Shown here: one piece after another, positions 34,759-43,910 of the stretch
Layout of the letters: each line of letters opens with the position of its first letter
How positions within the stretch are numbered: position 1 is the first letter of the stretch
Source of the DNA: JBFWRI01 sp050248995
Lineage (GTDB): Bacteria > Pseudomonadota > Alphaproteobacteria > JAIXQD01
Length of the DNA stretch: 64,000 bases
Direction: 5' to 3'
Assembly (NCBI GenBank): GCA_050248995.1
Contig: JBFWRI010000003.1
Span: 40,292-104,291 of the forward strand
Program-made: the position numbers and the translations under genes
The notes under the pieces: generated by a model
What the model saw: only the letters and a program-made list of their open reading frames with translations
The model's database searches: none
What the model was told of the DNA's origin: nothing

Positions 34759-35331
34759 TTAGGTTCGGATGTTAAACACCATGGTGACATCGTTTGCCGT
34801 AGCAGTTGCACTGCAGGCTGATGTCAGTGTTGTAACCGTTACGGGAATGGTGCCGCCCGCAGTAGTATAGGTCGACGAGGCCACCGTAATCGACGTCACG
34901 CCCATAGACGTGGCCGAAATCGAGCTGCCGGCAATACGCGATACCATTTCAATGCATGACGACTTCGACAAATCCTGGAACTGGACCGAGAATGTCGATG
35001 TTGACGGCGCAGCAATAACAACCGAGCCATAAGGGCTATTTGCCGTTGTGCCCGACACCATGTCTGCCGGCACGGCGTTCGCGTTGATAGCCGAGGCCGT
35101 GTTGAACGCTGTATCGATTGATGACTGGCCCGAGTGCAACTGACGGATATTGTTGACGATATTCAGCAGCTGGGTTTGAGCTGTCTGCTTGCGGTTATTT
35201 TCATACACGCTTGATGCTGCGACGTACACGCCGCCAACGATCACACCGATGACTGCAAGAACGATAGCGATTTCAATCAGGTTGAAGCCACGAATGCTCT
35301 TGCTGTTCTTTTTTACCAGATTACCCACCAT
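34759..35331 (-). CDS. pilS: Type IVB major prepilin PilS
   Basis: 190 residues from the ATG at 35331 with a strong AGGAGGAGAAA ribosome site, stronger than its neighbours', as expected for a major subunit. Prepilin cleavage site G15|F16 with E20 at mature position 5 (RGFNLIEIAIVLAVIGVIVGGVYV). The mature pilin is Ser/Thr/Ala-rich with two cysteines, C126 and C173, placed for the usual C-terminal disulfide loop. A prepilin peptidase gene (pilU) is not in this cluster and must lie elsewhere. Confidence 0.93.
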   Translation of the reverse strand: MVGNLVKKNSKSIRGFNLIEIAIVLAVIGVIVGGVYVAASSVYENNRKQTAQTQLLNIVNNIRQLHSGQSSIDTAFNTASAINANAVPADMVSGTTANSPYGSVVIAAPSTSTFSVQFQDLSKSSCIEMVSRIAGSSISATSMGVTSITVASSTYTTAGGTIPVTVTTLTSACSATATANDVTMVFNIRT

Positions 35332-35363
35332 TTTCTCCTCCTGGCGGCCACGCCGCACATTGG

Positions 35364-36449
35364 TTAACTCATCCCAGCATTCGAAATTTGCGTTGTGACG
35401 CCAACGATCGACAGCATGGCCCATGCTATTACAGCGCCAACAGCAATCAAGCCGAAAAAGCGGACAACTTCAGCCTGTCTTTTTAACCTCTCGATTTGTT
35501 CACCCATCCAGTCATGGGTAACCGATTTCATCACATCAGCGACGTCGGCGCGCTCGGCCAGAATTTCAAGATCAAGGGCAACCTGAGGGTCGGGGAAGTT
35601 CATGTGAGTAGCCCGAAGGGCCTCGCCAAGGTTCCGGCCCCGTAACACTTCCTGCCGGGCGAGGAAAATACGCTCTTTAAGCCAGGGAGTCGCCTGTTCT
35701 TCAAGAACTTCGAGCCCGCGTTTCAGCGGCACGTTGGCGTTAAGCAGGGCTGATAACGACAACAAAAAGGCGCTGCCCTGCCAGATGCGGTACCACGACC
35801 ATGGTGGATAGGCATCCAGCTTGATGCGCAGCGCTCCGTCAAAATAGGGTAGCGTCAATCCGATTGTGGCAATGATGCCGGCGAAGAGCAGCAGCACGAG
35901 AATACCGAACGAGTCGATAAAGTCAGAGACAAACACCATACCTGACATACTCGCCACAACTTCGGGCGGCGCGAATTCCTTCATGGGCGCGATCATATTG
36001 ACGCCGAACATCCACAGCACCGCCATAAGAAGAAGCATCATGAAAATCGGATAACTGACAGCCTGCATGATGGCCTGCTTCATTTCCTTGCCGGTTGTGC
36101 CCATCTCTAGAATAACGGAAAGCGAGCGCGCCACAGCACCAGACTCTTCGCCCGCGCGGATCATGAAAAGTTCATTCATGGGCACCCAGCCATCCATTGC
36201 TTCGGCCAAGCTAGCACCAGCGCGATCTTTGTTTAGCCACTCGCGCAGCGCGCGGGCCGTTGGCCGGTCGGGATACTTCCCCATATCCGTCACGTTATAC
36301 CAAAGCCGTTCCAGCGACCGCCCCAGACTTTCATTCATCGCCAGCATGCCCTGCAGCTTGCGGTACACACGGAAACGCTCGCTGCGGTTACTTTTAAAGC
36401 GCAGCTGCGTCACTTTGTACTTTAAATCATCAAGATCGTTGATGTTCAT
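35364..36449 (-). CDS. pilR: Pilus inner-membrane platform protein PilR
   Basis: 361-residue GspF/T2SF-type platform on which pilins assemble. Two cytoplasmic T2SF domains (MNELFMIRAGEESGAVARSL and the second copy ending ALDLEILAERADVADVMKSV) alternate with membrane segments near 130-152, 188-215 and 325-352. Three bases after the PilQ ATPase stop, the standard pairing of motor and platform. Confidence 0.93.
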   Translation of the reverse strand: MNINDLDDLKYKVTQLRFKSNRSERFRVYRKLQGMLAMNESLGRSLERLWYNVTDMGKYPDRPTARALREWLNKDRAGASLAEAMDGWVPMNELFMIRAGEESGAVARSLSVILEMGTTGKEMKQAIMQAVSYPIFMMLLLMAVLWMFGVNMIAPMKEFAPPEVVASMSGMVFVSDFIDSFGILVLLLFAGIIATIGLTLPYFDGALRIKLDAYPPWSWYRIWQGSAFLLSLSALLNANVPLKRGLEVLEEQATPWLKERIFLARQEVLRGRNLGEALRATHMNFPDPQVALDLEILAERADVADVMKSVTHDWMGEQIERLKRQAEVVRFFGLIAVGAVIAWAMLSIVGVTTQISNAGMS

Positions 36450-36452
36450 GAC

Positions 36453-38495
36453 CTAGTTTTCCTGACCAGTATAATCGGCGGCGGCCATCATGATACGTGA
36501 GGGGCCACGGAATGTACCTATTACTTTTTCGACTTCCTGCAGCTCGCGTTCGCGGATCAAAAGACCCATCTCAAATTCAGCATCATAGGGCGAAACTTCG
36601 CCTCTTAATACCTTACTAAGGGCATGCTGCGCCATAGTCAGGCCACTCAAACCGTGCGGTGACAGCCAGTAGGCACGCGCATCATCGATATTATGCTGCT
36701 CAAGCATACCCATCAACTTGGCGTCGGCCTCTATGACCTCGGCAGCGACCGTTCGTCCAACCCGGCCCTTGTAACAGTGACGGCAGCCATCGGGATTTTC
36801 GACGAAAACGCCGCGCAAATCAGGCTCTGACAACTGCTCAAATGTCTGCGTTCGGCTTTCGGCGAACTTGCGTTCAGCGTGCATCATCGCTGCGGCCCCG
36901 CGCACACGCCGCGCAAGCTGTTCGGTCTTCGGGTCAACCCGTGCCGCATCCATAATCGGCAGACGGCAATGGCGGCACAGACCACGCATCAGGCGTTGGC
37001 ACATCATACCGCGCATCAGGTGGTGATCATACACGAGATACGGCTCGATACCGATATCGCGCAGACGCTGCGGCACAGCAAGCGCCGAGTAAACGTGGAG
37101 CGTAGTGTATACCTGACGCCCTGTCAGTGCCAAACGGAACAAAAAGTTCGCCGACTGCAGGTCGCGCGTTTCGCCGAGCATGACAATATCGGGGTCAAGA
37201 CGCAGGGCGGCACGCATGATACCGATAAACGTGCGTTCGCGCTGCTCATCGTTGACGGTTGCCGAGACGCCGATTTGACGAGCTCCGATAACGCCGCCCT
37301 CGGGCGGATCTTCGATCATAAGGCAGTTGAGCTGACCGTTGGTCTCGGCCATGCGGCGATTCAGCACGACGCGCAGCGTTGTCGTTTTACCTTGGTTCAC
37401 CGGTCCGGTGATGCAGCGGATACAGCCCGGCGTATAGCGCAGGATGCGCACAAGTTCTGTCTGTTCGGGCGAGAAGCCAAGACTGTCGACGTCTGCCGCC
37501 ATAAAGCCTTCGCCGAAGATATAAAGGTTGTCATACTGCAGCCGCATATCAAGATAGCGACCCCCATCTGCCAGCGGCATCCACTGGCAACGAACACTGA
37601 TAATACCCTCCGGTAAGGCAATGCTGTCAGACCCGCCTGACGGCACAAGCATGGCGGCCTGTGGTTCCAACCAGTTCGCGGTGGCCCCTGATTGCACCGA
37701 GGAGTGTGAAAACACAGCGGACAGGAATTGCTCGCCTTCCTTTTGCGTCCATGTTTCCCAGAGGCGCAGCGCACCATCAATACGGAATTCGACCTTAGTG
37801 CGAGAACCGCTAGCTTCGATGTGTATGTCGTTCGCTCCCGCTTCACGTGCTTTCAACAAAGTTTCGACAATCTTACGGCGGATCGAGTTGTCATCGAGGC
37901 GTGCGGAAGCCACTTGACGGTCAGCAAAGTGATATGCTTCACGAATGCGGTCGGGCGTCACATATACCGGCTCGCCGATCTTGAACCCCTGGCGCTTCGC
38001 AGTCAGCGCCACTGATGTGACTAGCGGCGAGTTTTTATGGCTTGCTGACACCAACCACAGGCCATTATCGAATAAAGCGCAAAGATTACGGGATTCAGGG
38101 GCGATCTTCAGCGGACCACCGGCAGCGGTAAGAACCGTGCCTTCAAATACGAGTTTGCGACCGCTGTCCTTGGTCACAACGGCTTCGCCCGATTCAGGAG
38201 TGCTCGCGGTCCGGCTTTCTGCCATATTAGTCGCTTCCTCGTCACCTGATGATACACGAGTGATATTACCCTGTGATGAACTTTTCGGATGGGATGACAG
38301 ACCTTGTTCCTGGCGACGATTTTCAACCAACTGGTCAACGCGTTCGGAGACACGCCGCTTGGCATCAGCAGTTTGGGCCGTTGAGTTTTTTGCTGGTGCA
38401 GACGGGCGGGGACGCCCTTTTCCTGGCGCAGGCTTTACAGCCTTTTTGCTTTTGCCCCCGAAAAGGTTCGATACTTCATCGAAAAATTTTATCAT
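36453..38495 (-). CDS. pilQ: Pilus assembly ATPase PilQ (GspE/PilB type)
   Basis: 680-residue secretion ATPase that powers pilus extension. Basic, disordered N-terminal 110 residues; N2-like region; then the motor with Walker A GPVNQGKTT (364-372), aspartate box around DIHIEASGSRTKVEFRIDG (223-241), Walker B DPDIVMLGETRD (434-445) and the His-box-like TLHVYSALAVPQRL. A zinc tetracysteine C507/C510 (LCRHC) and C571/C574 (GCRHC) is present, as in GspE. Longer than R64 PilQ by its N-terminus. Confidence 0.93.
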   Translation of the reverse strand: MIKFFDEVSNLFGGKSKKAVKPAPGKGRPRPSAPAKNSTAQTADAKRRVSERVDQLVENRRQEQGLSSHPKSSSQGNITRVSSGDEEATNMAESRTASTPESGEAVVTKDSGRKLVFEGTVLTAAGGPLKIAPESRNLCALFDNGLWLVSASHKNSPLVTSVALTAKRQGFKIGEPVYVTPDRIREAYHFADRQVASARLDDNSIRRKIVETLLKAREAGANDIHIEASGSRTKVEFRIDGALRLWETWTQKEGEQFLSAVFSHSSVQSGATANWLEPQAAMLVPSGGSDSIALPEGIISVRCQWMPLADGGRYLDMRLQYDNLYIFGEGFMAADVDSLGFSPEQTELVRILRYTPGCIRCITGPVNQGKTTTLRVVLNRRMAETNGQLNCLMIEDPPEGGVIGARQIGVSATVNDEQRERTFIGIMRAALRLDPDIVMLGETRDLQSANFLFRLALTGRQVYTTLHVYSALAVPQRLRDIGIEPYLVYDHHLMRGMMCQRLMRGLCRHCRLPIMDAARVDPKTEQLARRVRGAAAMMHAERKFAESRTQTFEQLSEPDLRGVFVENPDGCRHCYKGRVGRTVAAEVIEADAKLMGMLEQHNIDDARAYWLSPHGLSGLTMAQHALSKVLRGEVSPYDAEFEMGLLIRERELQEVEKVIGTFRGPSRIMMAAADYTGQEN

Positions 38496-38525
38496 TTCGT
38501 TACGCCGTCAGACGTCCGCCCCTGT

Positions 38526-39365
38526 TTAACGAGGACGGATGACAACCGGCGCGCCATTGGTTTCAACAGTCAAGGTTTTCTTGCTGCCGCTCTTCCCGCT
38601 AAGGGTAACACCAGTGGCGCTAATCTTTTGGACTGTCCAGCTGCCAACTTTCTCACCCTGAGTAACCGTTTGCCGCTTACCGCTACCATTTGCCAAAACA
38701 GCACGATAAGAACCGTTGATGCCCGCAATCTGTTCAACAGTATAATCGTTACGCTCAACCGGCGGCGCCACAACAGCCGGCGTTGGACGAATGTTTACAT
38801 TGCTGCTCACAGGCGTCACGGGAAGATTAAGTGCACTAGCGGGTATGGTGCCGATGTCCGCCATGCGGCCTGAGCTACGCCCGATGCTCTTGCGTTCATC
38901 GCGCGCTTTCTCGATATCGTTGATCCGCCGTTCGATCTCCAGAAGAAGATCAAGCCGTGTCAATGCGTCTTGCGCGCGAGCCATATCATCGAGCGAAACG
39001 TTTTTCTCTGCATTACGCAAGTCATCAACCACCGAGGTCACAACCTTAGGAATGTTTGAATCGGGCTTGGCCGGCGTTGTTACAGTGCTTAGCACAGGCG
39101 TGGGTGATGCAACCCCCGGCATGGTCGTTACGGTTACCGGGTTATTTTGTGGACCGCCAACACTTGTTTCAGAAAAAGCGGGTGGAGACGCCATCGGCTC
39201 GCCGGCATCAGCAGGCATAGACGGTACGGCATTCGGAATTGCAAGCGGAGCAGTCGACGGCGGCGGAAGCGTGACCGTGCCCTGTGCATAACTTTGAGAT
39301 ACAGCGCTGCCAAGCGCTAAAAGCGCTATTAAAAACACTGTAATTCGCTGACTAACGCAGCTCAT
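38526..39365 (-). CDS. pilP: Pilus assembly protein PilP
   Basis: 279 residues from the ATG at 39365 with AGGGG seven bases upstream, overlapping the pilO end by 14 bases. Signal peptide or anchor ITVFLIALLALGSAVSQSYA, a Pro/Thr/Ser-rich linker, a coiled coil (DALTRLDLLLEIERRINDIEKARDE, about 130-160), and a C-terminal PilP domain (VEQIAGINGSYRAVLANGSG, GEKVGSWTVQKISATGVTL). In the type IVB family PilP works in the periplasm with the secretin and PilO. Confidence 0.85.
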   Translation of the reverse strand: MSCVSQRITVFLIALLALGSAVSQSYAQGTVTLPPPSTAPLAIPNAVPSMPADAGEPMASPPAFSETSVGGPQNNPVTVTTMPGVASPTPVLSTVTTPAKPDSNIPKVVTSVVDDLRNAEKNVSLDDMARAQDALTRLDLLLEIERRINDIEKARDERKSIGRSSGRMADIGTIPASALNLPVTPVSSNVNIRPTPAVVAPPVERNDYTVEQIAGINGSYRAVLANGSGKRQTVTQGEKVGSWTVQKISATGVTLSGKSGSKKTLTVETNGAPVVIRPR

Positions 39366-40626
39366 ATAAAAACCCCTCAACTGTCCATCCCGACGTCCAT
39401 GTCAGGCTATTGATCACCAAACCCGGAATGGCAACATAGGATTGCCAAGTAAACCAAGGGGCAGTTTGGCTTTTGAGGGTTATTTTTTTCTTAAGCCACG
39501 GTTTAGGAGGTGGCTGGGGTTGCCCGGGTGCAACAGTTGGCGGTGGTTCTTCCGGTAAGTCAACAATTACGATTGGCCAATTATTATTCAGAATCCTCTT
39601 ATTCAGTTCTCCTGAAGGCCACAACTCTTCTGGGCCGCGCGGCGGCACGTTGATTAACTGAATGGTACTGACAGCCGACATATTATCTTTGGCAATTGTG
39701 CTATGCGGCGGAATTTCTGCCGGGCCTTTTGTGCGGCGCCAGTTCACCGTCAATGTGGCGCCTTGGCAGGTGATTTCAGCACGAACCCACCCGGATAATG
39801 AAGCCGGCGTCTGACTTAATGCATTACGACAAGCGTCAAGCCACACTTCGTTGAGTGGACTATCCTCCCATTCGCGCTTCGGTGGTGGTGGTGGTGGTGG
39901 TGGTGCAAGCTGTGTACCGCGTTGCAGCTCTGCAAGCGCTTGCTGTTCGGCGGTCATCCGCTGCAGGCTCTCCTGTTCCTGCGACTGCTGCCACAGGAAC
40001 ATCAGGTAACCGACAATAAAAAGAAAAAGGACAGCGCCGGCGGCAATCATATAAGTGCGTATTGGCAGATGTACGTTCTGCAGGCGCGCATCGGCCCGCC
40101 CCTGCATGAGCAGACTGAGTGGCATCGCGTCGCTGTTGGCGATGCCCCATGTATCGGGAACGTACAGGCGCTGCAGTCCGCCCAGCGCGATTTCATCTTG
40201 CAGACGTTGCTTAGCCTGTTGTTCGTCTGCATAAAGAATATCGCCATCAGGCGCAATAAGGTCGTCACGCGAAATGACAAGCCACCAGCCCTCAGGGACC
40301 TTGAAAACGCCGCCCCATGAACCCGGCTGTTCTTCTGCTAGCGATGCCGCGCCAGTCGGCAAACCGGCGCTGTGCCCGAATTCCTTCTGTCCCAAACCGA
40401 ACTGGGGAACGCGGCCTGCCTGATTGCCTGGACGAACAGCAAAGAAATCGGCCATTTGTCCGGGCTGCCGTGCGGCCTCGCGCGCCGCCTGGCTGACACG
40501 CCCCGACGGGGACGGCTGCCAGTAAAGGCCAACGGCATACTTACGGCGGCCAAGTGTGATGGTGCCGCCGGCGGTCACAACCGGCGATGTTGCTAGCCCG
40601 GCGACTTGATCTTCATAATCGACCAT
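39352..40626 (-). CDS. pilO: Pilus accessory protein PilO (type IVB)
   Basis: 424 residues. Cytoplasmic N-terminal domain of the PilO type IVB family (GGVFKVPEGWWLVISRDDLIAPDGDILY; YVPDTWGI), one membrane helix at 191-212 (TYMIAAGAVLFLFIVGYLMFLW), a coiled coil and polyproline run P242-P249, then a periplasmic domain. This bitopic plan is typical. It follows the secretin pilN after 12 bases and overlaps pilP. Confidence 0.88.
   Translation of the reverse strand: MVDYEDQVAGLATSPVVTAGGTITLGRRKYAVGLYWQPSPSGRVSQAAREAARQPGQMADFFAVRPGNQAGRVPQFGLGQKEFGHSAGLPTGAASLAEEQPGSWGGVFKVPEGWWLVISRDDLIAPDGDILYADEQQAKQRLQDEIALGGLQRLYVPDTWGIANSDAMPLSLLMQGRADARLQNVHLPIRTYMIAAGAVLFLFIVGYLMFLWQQSQEQESLQRMTAEQQALAELQRGTQLAPPPPPPPPKREWEDSPLNEVWLDACRNALSQTPASLSGWVRAEITCQGATLTVNWRRTKGPAEIPPHSTIAKDNMSAVSTIQLINVPPRGPEELWPSGELNKRILNNNWPIVIVDLPEEPPPTVAPGQPQPPPKPWLKKKITLKSQTAPWFTWQSYVAIPGLVINSLTWTSGWTVEGFLYELR
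39881..39904 (+). repeat. (GGT)8 trinucleotide tract in pilO
   Basis: Eight perfect GGT units, read as eight prolines on the coding strand just after the PilO membrane helix and coiled coil. Length change would alter linker length without a frameshift. Confidence 0.9.
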
Positions 40627-40638
40627 AAAACCCTACGA

Positions 40639-42297
40639 TCAGGAATTCGGGAGCCGGCGCGGCACGTTGATTTCGCGCGGCGTAATCGTCACGAAAGAAA
40701 TATCGCGCAGCTTTGAATTCCGGACAGACCCACCAAGCACCCAGTTATAGGGATTGGCGAAACCGCTGTTGTCGGCGGTAATCTTGTCATCATCAAAACC
40801 TGACAGCACCAGCGAGTCGCCGTTGTTCAGCAGGGCCTGCTGAACAAAAACGCGGCTGCTTGTTTCGGGCAACTGCACCTGGTTATCACCCTCTTCGGGG
40901 AACGCAGCGATGTTAATAAGATCGATGACCGACAGCGAGTACTGGACCAGCATGCGGCCGTCACCCAAAATGCGCGGCGTCACCTGCAATGAGAAGCCTT
41001 CGCGCACGACACCCGGTGTCAGTGTGGACTGCAGGAAGTTGCTGTCACCTGACTGGCTGGTTGAAACAGATGCCAGGTAGCCAACGTCGCGGCCGATACG
41101 GCGTGATGCCGGGCGATTGTTAAGCGTCGTCATTGGGATACGAGCCACGCGCGAGACATTACCCAGCGTTGACAAGGCGCGCACGAAGGCTTCCGTACCG
41201 TTCCACTTCGATGTCGGGCTAAGGACTTGCACCGAGAGCCCCTGCCCACCATCATCTTCGCTCAAGCGGATTGGCGGCCCTGCAAAGCCAAGAGAAGGCC
41301 AGTCAGCGTCCTGGAACAGCATCGTGAAATCGACGCCATAATTTTCCGAGTCATTTAGTGAAAGCGTAAACAGCTCGACCGTGATGGCTACCTGGCGCGT
41401 GCTGCGGGCATTTTCGTTATCTATATACTGCGCGACAGTGCGCATGATTTCAGGCGTTGTAATAACAGTAATGGTGCCCGACGACGGGCTGCCCTTTACA
41501 GCACCAACACCGCCCAGGATCGTGGTGACGGTCTCTTGCAGCTCAGTCCAGTAATCAAGCGTGGCTGTCAGCTGAGATTTTTGATCCAGACTGCTTGTAC
41601 CGCTGGATGCGCCCGTTGTGGCTGTTGTTGACGATGATCCTCCACCCGTGTCGGCCTGCAGACCGTCTGTGAATTCTGCCTTGCCAGCCATAGCCTCCAC
41701 AACAAACGTGCGCGTTTCATAGCGCGACATGACAACAGCGGCGCCATCATATTTCCAACTGACACCAAAATGCCCAGCGACAGTATCTAAAAGCCCTGAC
41801 AAGGGCCCTTCGTAAGCGACTGTCATCGGAGCCGCACCGTCGCCCGAAGATGTGCTGCTGGCCTGCGCGTTGGCAGCATTCTGTGTTGCCGAGCGTGATT
41901 GTACTGTGCGGTTTGCCGGAGCAATATCCTGCGCGCTAGTTGCTCCTAGTTTTTCAGCACCATCTGTTAGCCGCACGGGCACGCCAACCTGCGATGTGAT
42001 AAATACCGCGACATCGGCCAATGACATCGATTCACCACTAACCAGAACAACTGCCTTTGGATTTTCATAACGGGTTGGCAGTGGAAGGCCACGGCGCATC
42101 TGAATCGATTTGTTACCGGCCCAAACCTGATTGGTGACCTGCAGCGGATCATATGAAACAGCCGAAGCGGGCTGCTGCGACTGTTGCGCGCCTGCTTCTG
42201 CATATGGTTTGCGTTCACGAACCTGCTGGCGTATCTCGGGCCCTGAACATGCGGTGATCAGCAGCGCCGCCAAGATAAGAATGTTATAGAAACGCAT
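40639..42297 (-). CDS. pilN: Outer-membrane secretin lipoprotein PilN
   Basis: 552 residues. Lipoprotein signal MRFYNILILAALLITAC with C17, as in PilN/BfpB-type secretins. N-terminal STN-like domain (LSGLLDTVAGHFGVSWKYDGAAVVMSRYETRTFVVEA), a Ser/Gly/Thr linker near 210-240, N1-like region, and the C-terminal secretin domain (VGYLASVSTSQSGDSN, VREGFSLQVTPRILGDGRMLVQYSLS, VFVQQALLNNGDSLVLSGF). It forms the outer-membrane pore through which the pilus exits. Confidence 0.93.
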   Translation of the reverse strand: MRFYNILILAALLITACSGPEIRQQVRERKPYAEAGAQQSQQPASAVSYDPLQVTNQVWAGNKSIQMRRGLPLPTRYENPKAVVLVSGESMSLADVAVFITSQVGVPVRLTDGAEKLGATSAQDIAPANRTVQSRSATQNAANAQASSTSSGDGAAPMTVAYEGPLSGLLDTVAGHFGVSWKYDGAAVVMSRYETRTFVVEAMAGKAEFTDGLQADTGGGSSSTTATTGASSGTSSLDQKSQLTATLDYWTELQETVTTILGGVGAVKGSPSSGTITVITTPEIMRTVAQYIDNENARSTRQVAITVELFTLSLNDSENYGVDFTMLFQDADWPSLGFAGPPIRLSEDDGGQGLSVQVLSPTSKWNGTEAFVRALSTLGNVSRVARIPMTTLNNRPASRRIGRDVGYLASVSTSQSGDSNFLQSTLTPGVVREGFSLQVTPRILGDGRMLVQYSLSVIDLINIAAFPEEGDNQVQLPETSSRVFVQQALLNNGDSLVLSGFDDDKITADNSGFANPYNWVLGGSVRNSKLRDISFVTITPREINVPRRLPNS

Positions 42298-42302
42298 TCC
42301 GC

Positions 42303-43472
42303 CTACTCCTCGCTGGATCCGCCACGCACGGTAACGACAAGTACCTGCTGACCCAATGCATCATTTTTATGCAACCGCCCTAAGGGCTGCGGCTTTGCAT
42401 CACGGAATCCGTGCAGCATCGTGCGCACAGCATCTTCGAAAGTGCCATTAACAACGACTGATGCCTGGATGGGATAATCGTATTCAGCCTGCCAGTTGAC
42501 CTCAACATTTGCGCGTGCCGCCCATTCGATCAGGACGTCATGCAGCATCTGGCCGACTTTTGCAGTCCATTGCCCGCTTTGATCGAAACCCATTGTCCCC
42601 GTGCCCGCAGGAACCACAGTATCTGTACCGGGAAGCGGCGCCAGAGTCGTCTGTTCATTATCCAGCGTGCCTAGTGTGTGAACCGTATCGATTTTTGAGC
42701 CAACGGTAACTGGCCCGGTAATGCCTGCGGCAGCTTCGGCCCTGATATCAGGATCAAGACTTGTAATTTCTACCAGCTGCGCCGTTTTAGGTTTGCCGTT
42801 GAACTGGTCATTCACTGTAAAGTCATTACCCAGAGGCCGTGATGGTTGCGTTGTCCCCAACGGCTGAACGGTTGGCGGAAGCCCTGCATCCATTGATGTT
42901 ACTTCGCCTTGCACAACCATCCGCGAGGCGGGTTGTGCGTAAGCGGGGGCGGGAACAGGTTCAGGCGGTGGCGTTAAGACAACCGGCGGCTGTAGTCTGA
43001 TAGGCATGTCTGTCGCATGCTGAGCAGCAGGCGATTTAGTAATCGCATTGGTAATCGACTGTTGCTGAACGCTCTGGCGCTGCTGCACAGGGGCAGCGGC
43101 CATTGGTACCGCTGGCAAGGGGGCAGCGGCATGGGCCCCGCGTTCAACGCGGACCATATTTGATGCAAATGTTGCTCGCAAACCCACAGCCTGAAGAGCT
43201 GATATCAGGACATCGCGCCAGGGCTGACCACCCTGCCAGCTGACACGCGTTTGCAAGTCAACATCTTCTGCGATCGAATAAACCATACCACGCGGCAGAA
43301 CTTGGCGGAGCGCAACGGTAAGCGGCACCTGATCTGCAAAGCCTTCAACAACGATGTTGCTGGTTGTGGCAGGCGTACTGCCCGACGGAACATAACGGAA
43401 GCCAGCATCCGCTGGTGATGGGCAGAAAATAACTGCGCAAGCAAAAAGGGTTAGCAGCTTGAAACGACCCAT
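42303..43472 (-). CDS. pilL: PilL/TcpQ-type pilus periplasmic protein
   Basis: 389 residues from the ATG at 43472 (signal peptide MGRFKLLTLFACAVIFCPSPADA); a GTG at 43496 is an alternative. An STN-like segment (DQVPLTVALRQVLPRGMVYSI to LRATFASNMVRV) is followed by a long Pro/Gln/Ala-rich linker and a C-terminal TcpQ domain at about 300-385 (MLHDVLIEWAARANVEVNWQAEYDYPIQASVVVNG split across VNWQAEYDYPI). TcpQ/PilL proteins stabilise or guide the secretin. First gene of the pil block, directly before pilN. Confidence 0.85.
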   Translation of the reverse strand: MGRFKLLTLFACAVIFCPSPADAGFRYVPSGSTPATTSNIVVEGFADQVPLTVALRQVLPRGMVYSIAEDVDLQTRVSWQGGQPWRDVLISALQAVGLRATFASNMVRVERGAHAAAPLPAVPMAAAPVQQRQSVQQQSITNAITKSPAAQHATDMPIRLQPPVVLTPPPEPVPAPAYAQPASRMVVQGEVTSMDAGLPPTVQPLGTTQPSRPLGNDFTVNDQFNGKPKTAQLVEITSLDPDIRAEAAAGITGPVTVGSKIDTVHTLGTLDNEQTTLAPLPGTDTVVPAGTGTMGFDQSGQWTAKVGQMLHDVLIEWAARANVEVNWQAEYDYPIQASVVVNGTFEDAVRTMLHGFRDAKPQPLGRLHKNDALGQQVLVVTVRGGSSEE

Positions 43473-43500
43473 ATCCTCACCATGGTAGGCAAACACGTAA

Positions 43501-43518
43501 AACCGACTGGAATCGGTT
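43501..43518 (-). terminator. Hairpin before the pil block
   Basis: AACCGA and TCGGTT pair around a 6-base loop, followed on the transcribed strand by TTACG. It lies between icmT and pilL and resembles a weak terminator or attenuator that could reduce read-through from the dot genes into the pil genes. Confidence 0.35.
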
Positions 43519-43597
43519 GTACCATAGATATCAGATAGTTAAAGGGGCCTTGCTGAAACGATAGAGATTCGGTCGGCGCAGTTACTGGGCCGAAACG

Positions 43598-43867
43598 CTA
43601 ACCGAAGTCAACATAGCGTGCCTTATGATGGCTGAGGATCCTTGGACGATGAGCGCCGACAATCCAATAGCGCAATGCACGCAACGACGCATCAAATGAC
43701 ATCCCGCGTTGTTCTAACACATATAATATACCGATTATAACGACTACGAGACCAAGTGTCCAAAGTCGCATATGCATAAGAAAGAACAGGAGGAAAAGCG
43801 CACCCCGCGCATCCGTGTTAAACAGAAAGCGGGCTGACTTCATCGAATTACGCCAATGCAAATCCAT
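43598..43867 (-). CDS. icmT: IcmT/TraK-like inner-membrane protein
   Basis: 89 residues. The string HWRNSMKSARFLFNTDARGA, then FLLFFLMHMRLWTLGLVVVI and SLRALRYWIVGAHRPRI, matches from memory the layout of Legionella IcmT and IncI TraK (HWRDSARPxxFFxxDA…FLLHIRxWT…LRWLRSFLAG). One or two membrane segments at about 22-48. Position right after dotB matches the traJ-traK order of R64. Small size limits certainty, but motif and context agree. Confidence 0.82.
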   Translation of the reverse strand: MDLHWRNSMKSARFLFNTDARGALFLLFFLMHMRLWTLGLVVVIIGILYVLEQRGMSFDASLRALRYWIVGAHRPRILSHHKARYVDFG

Positions 43868-43910
43868 CAGACCATCTTATCCACTAAAGGTTAAGGGAAG
43901 CCGAATCGAA

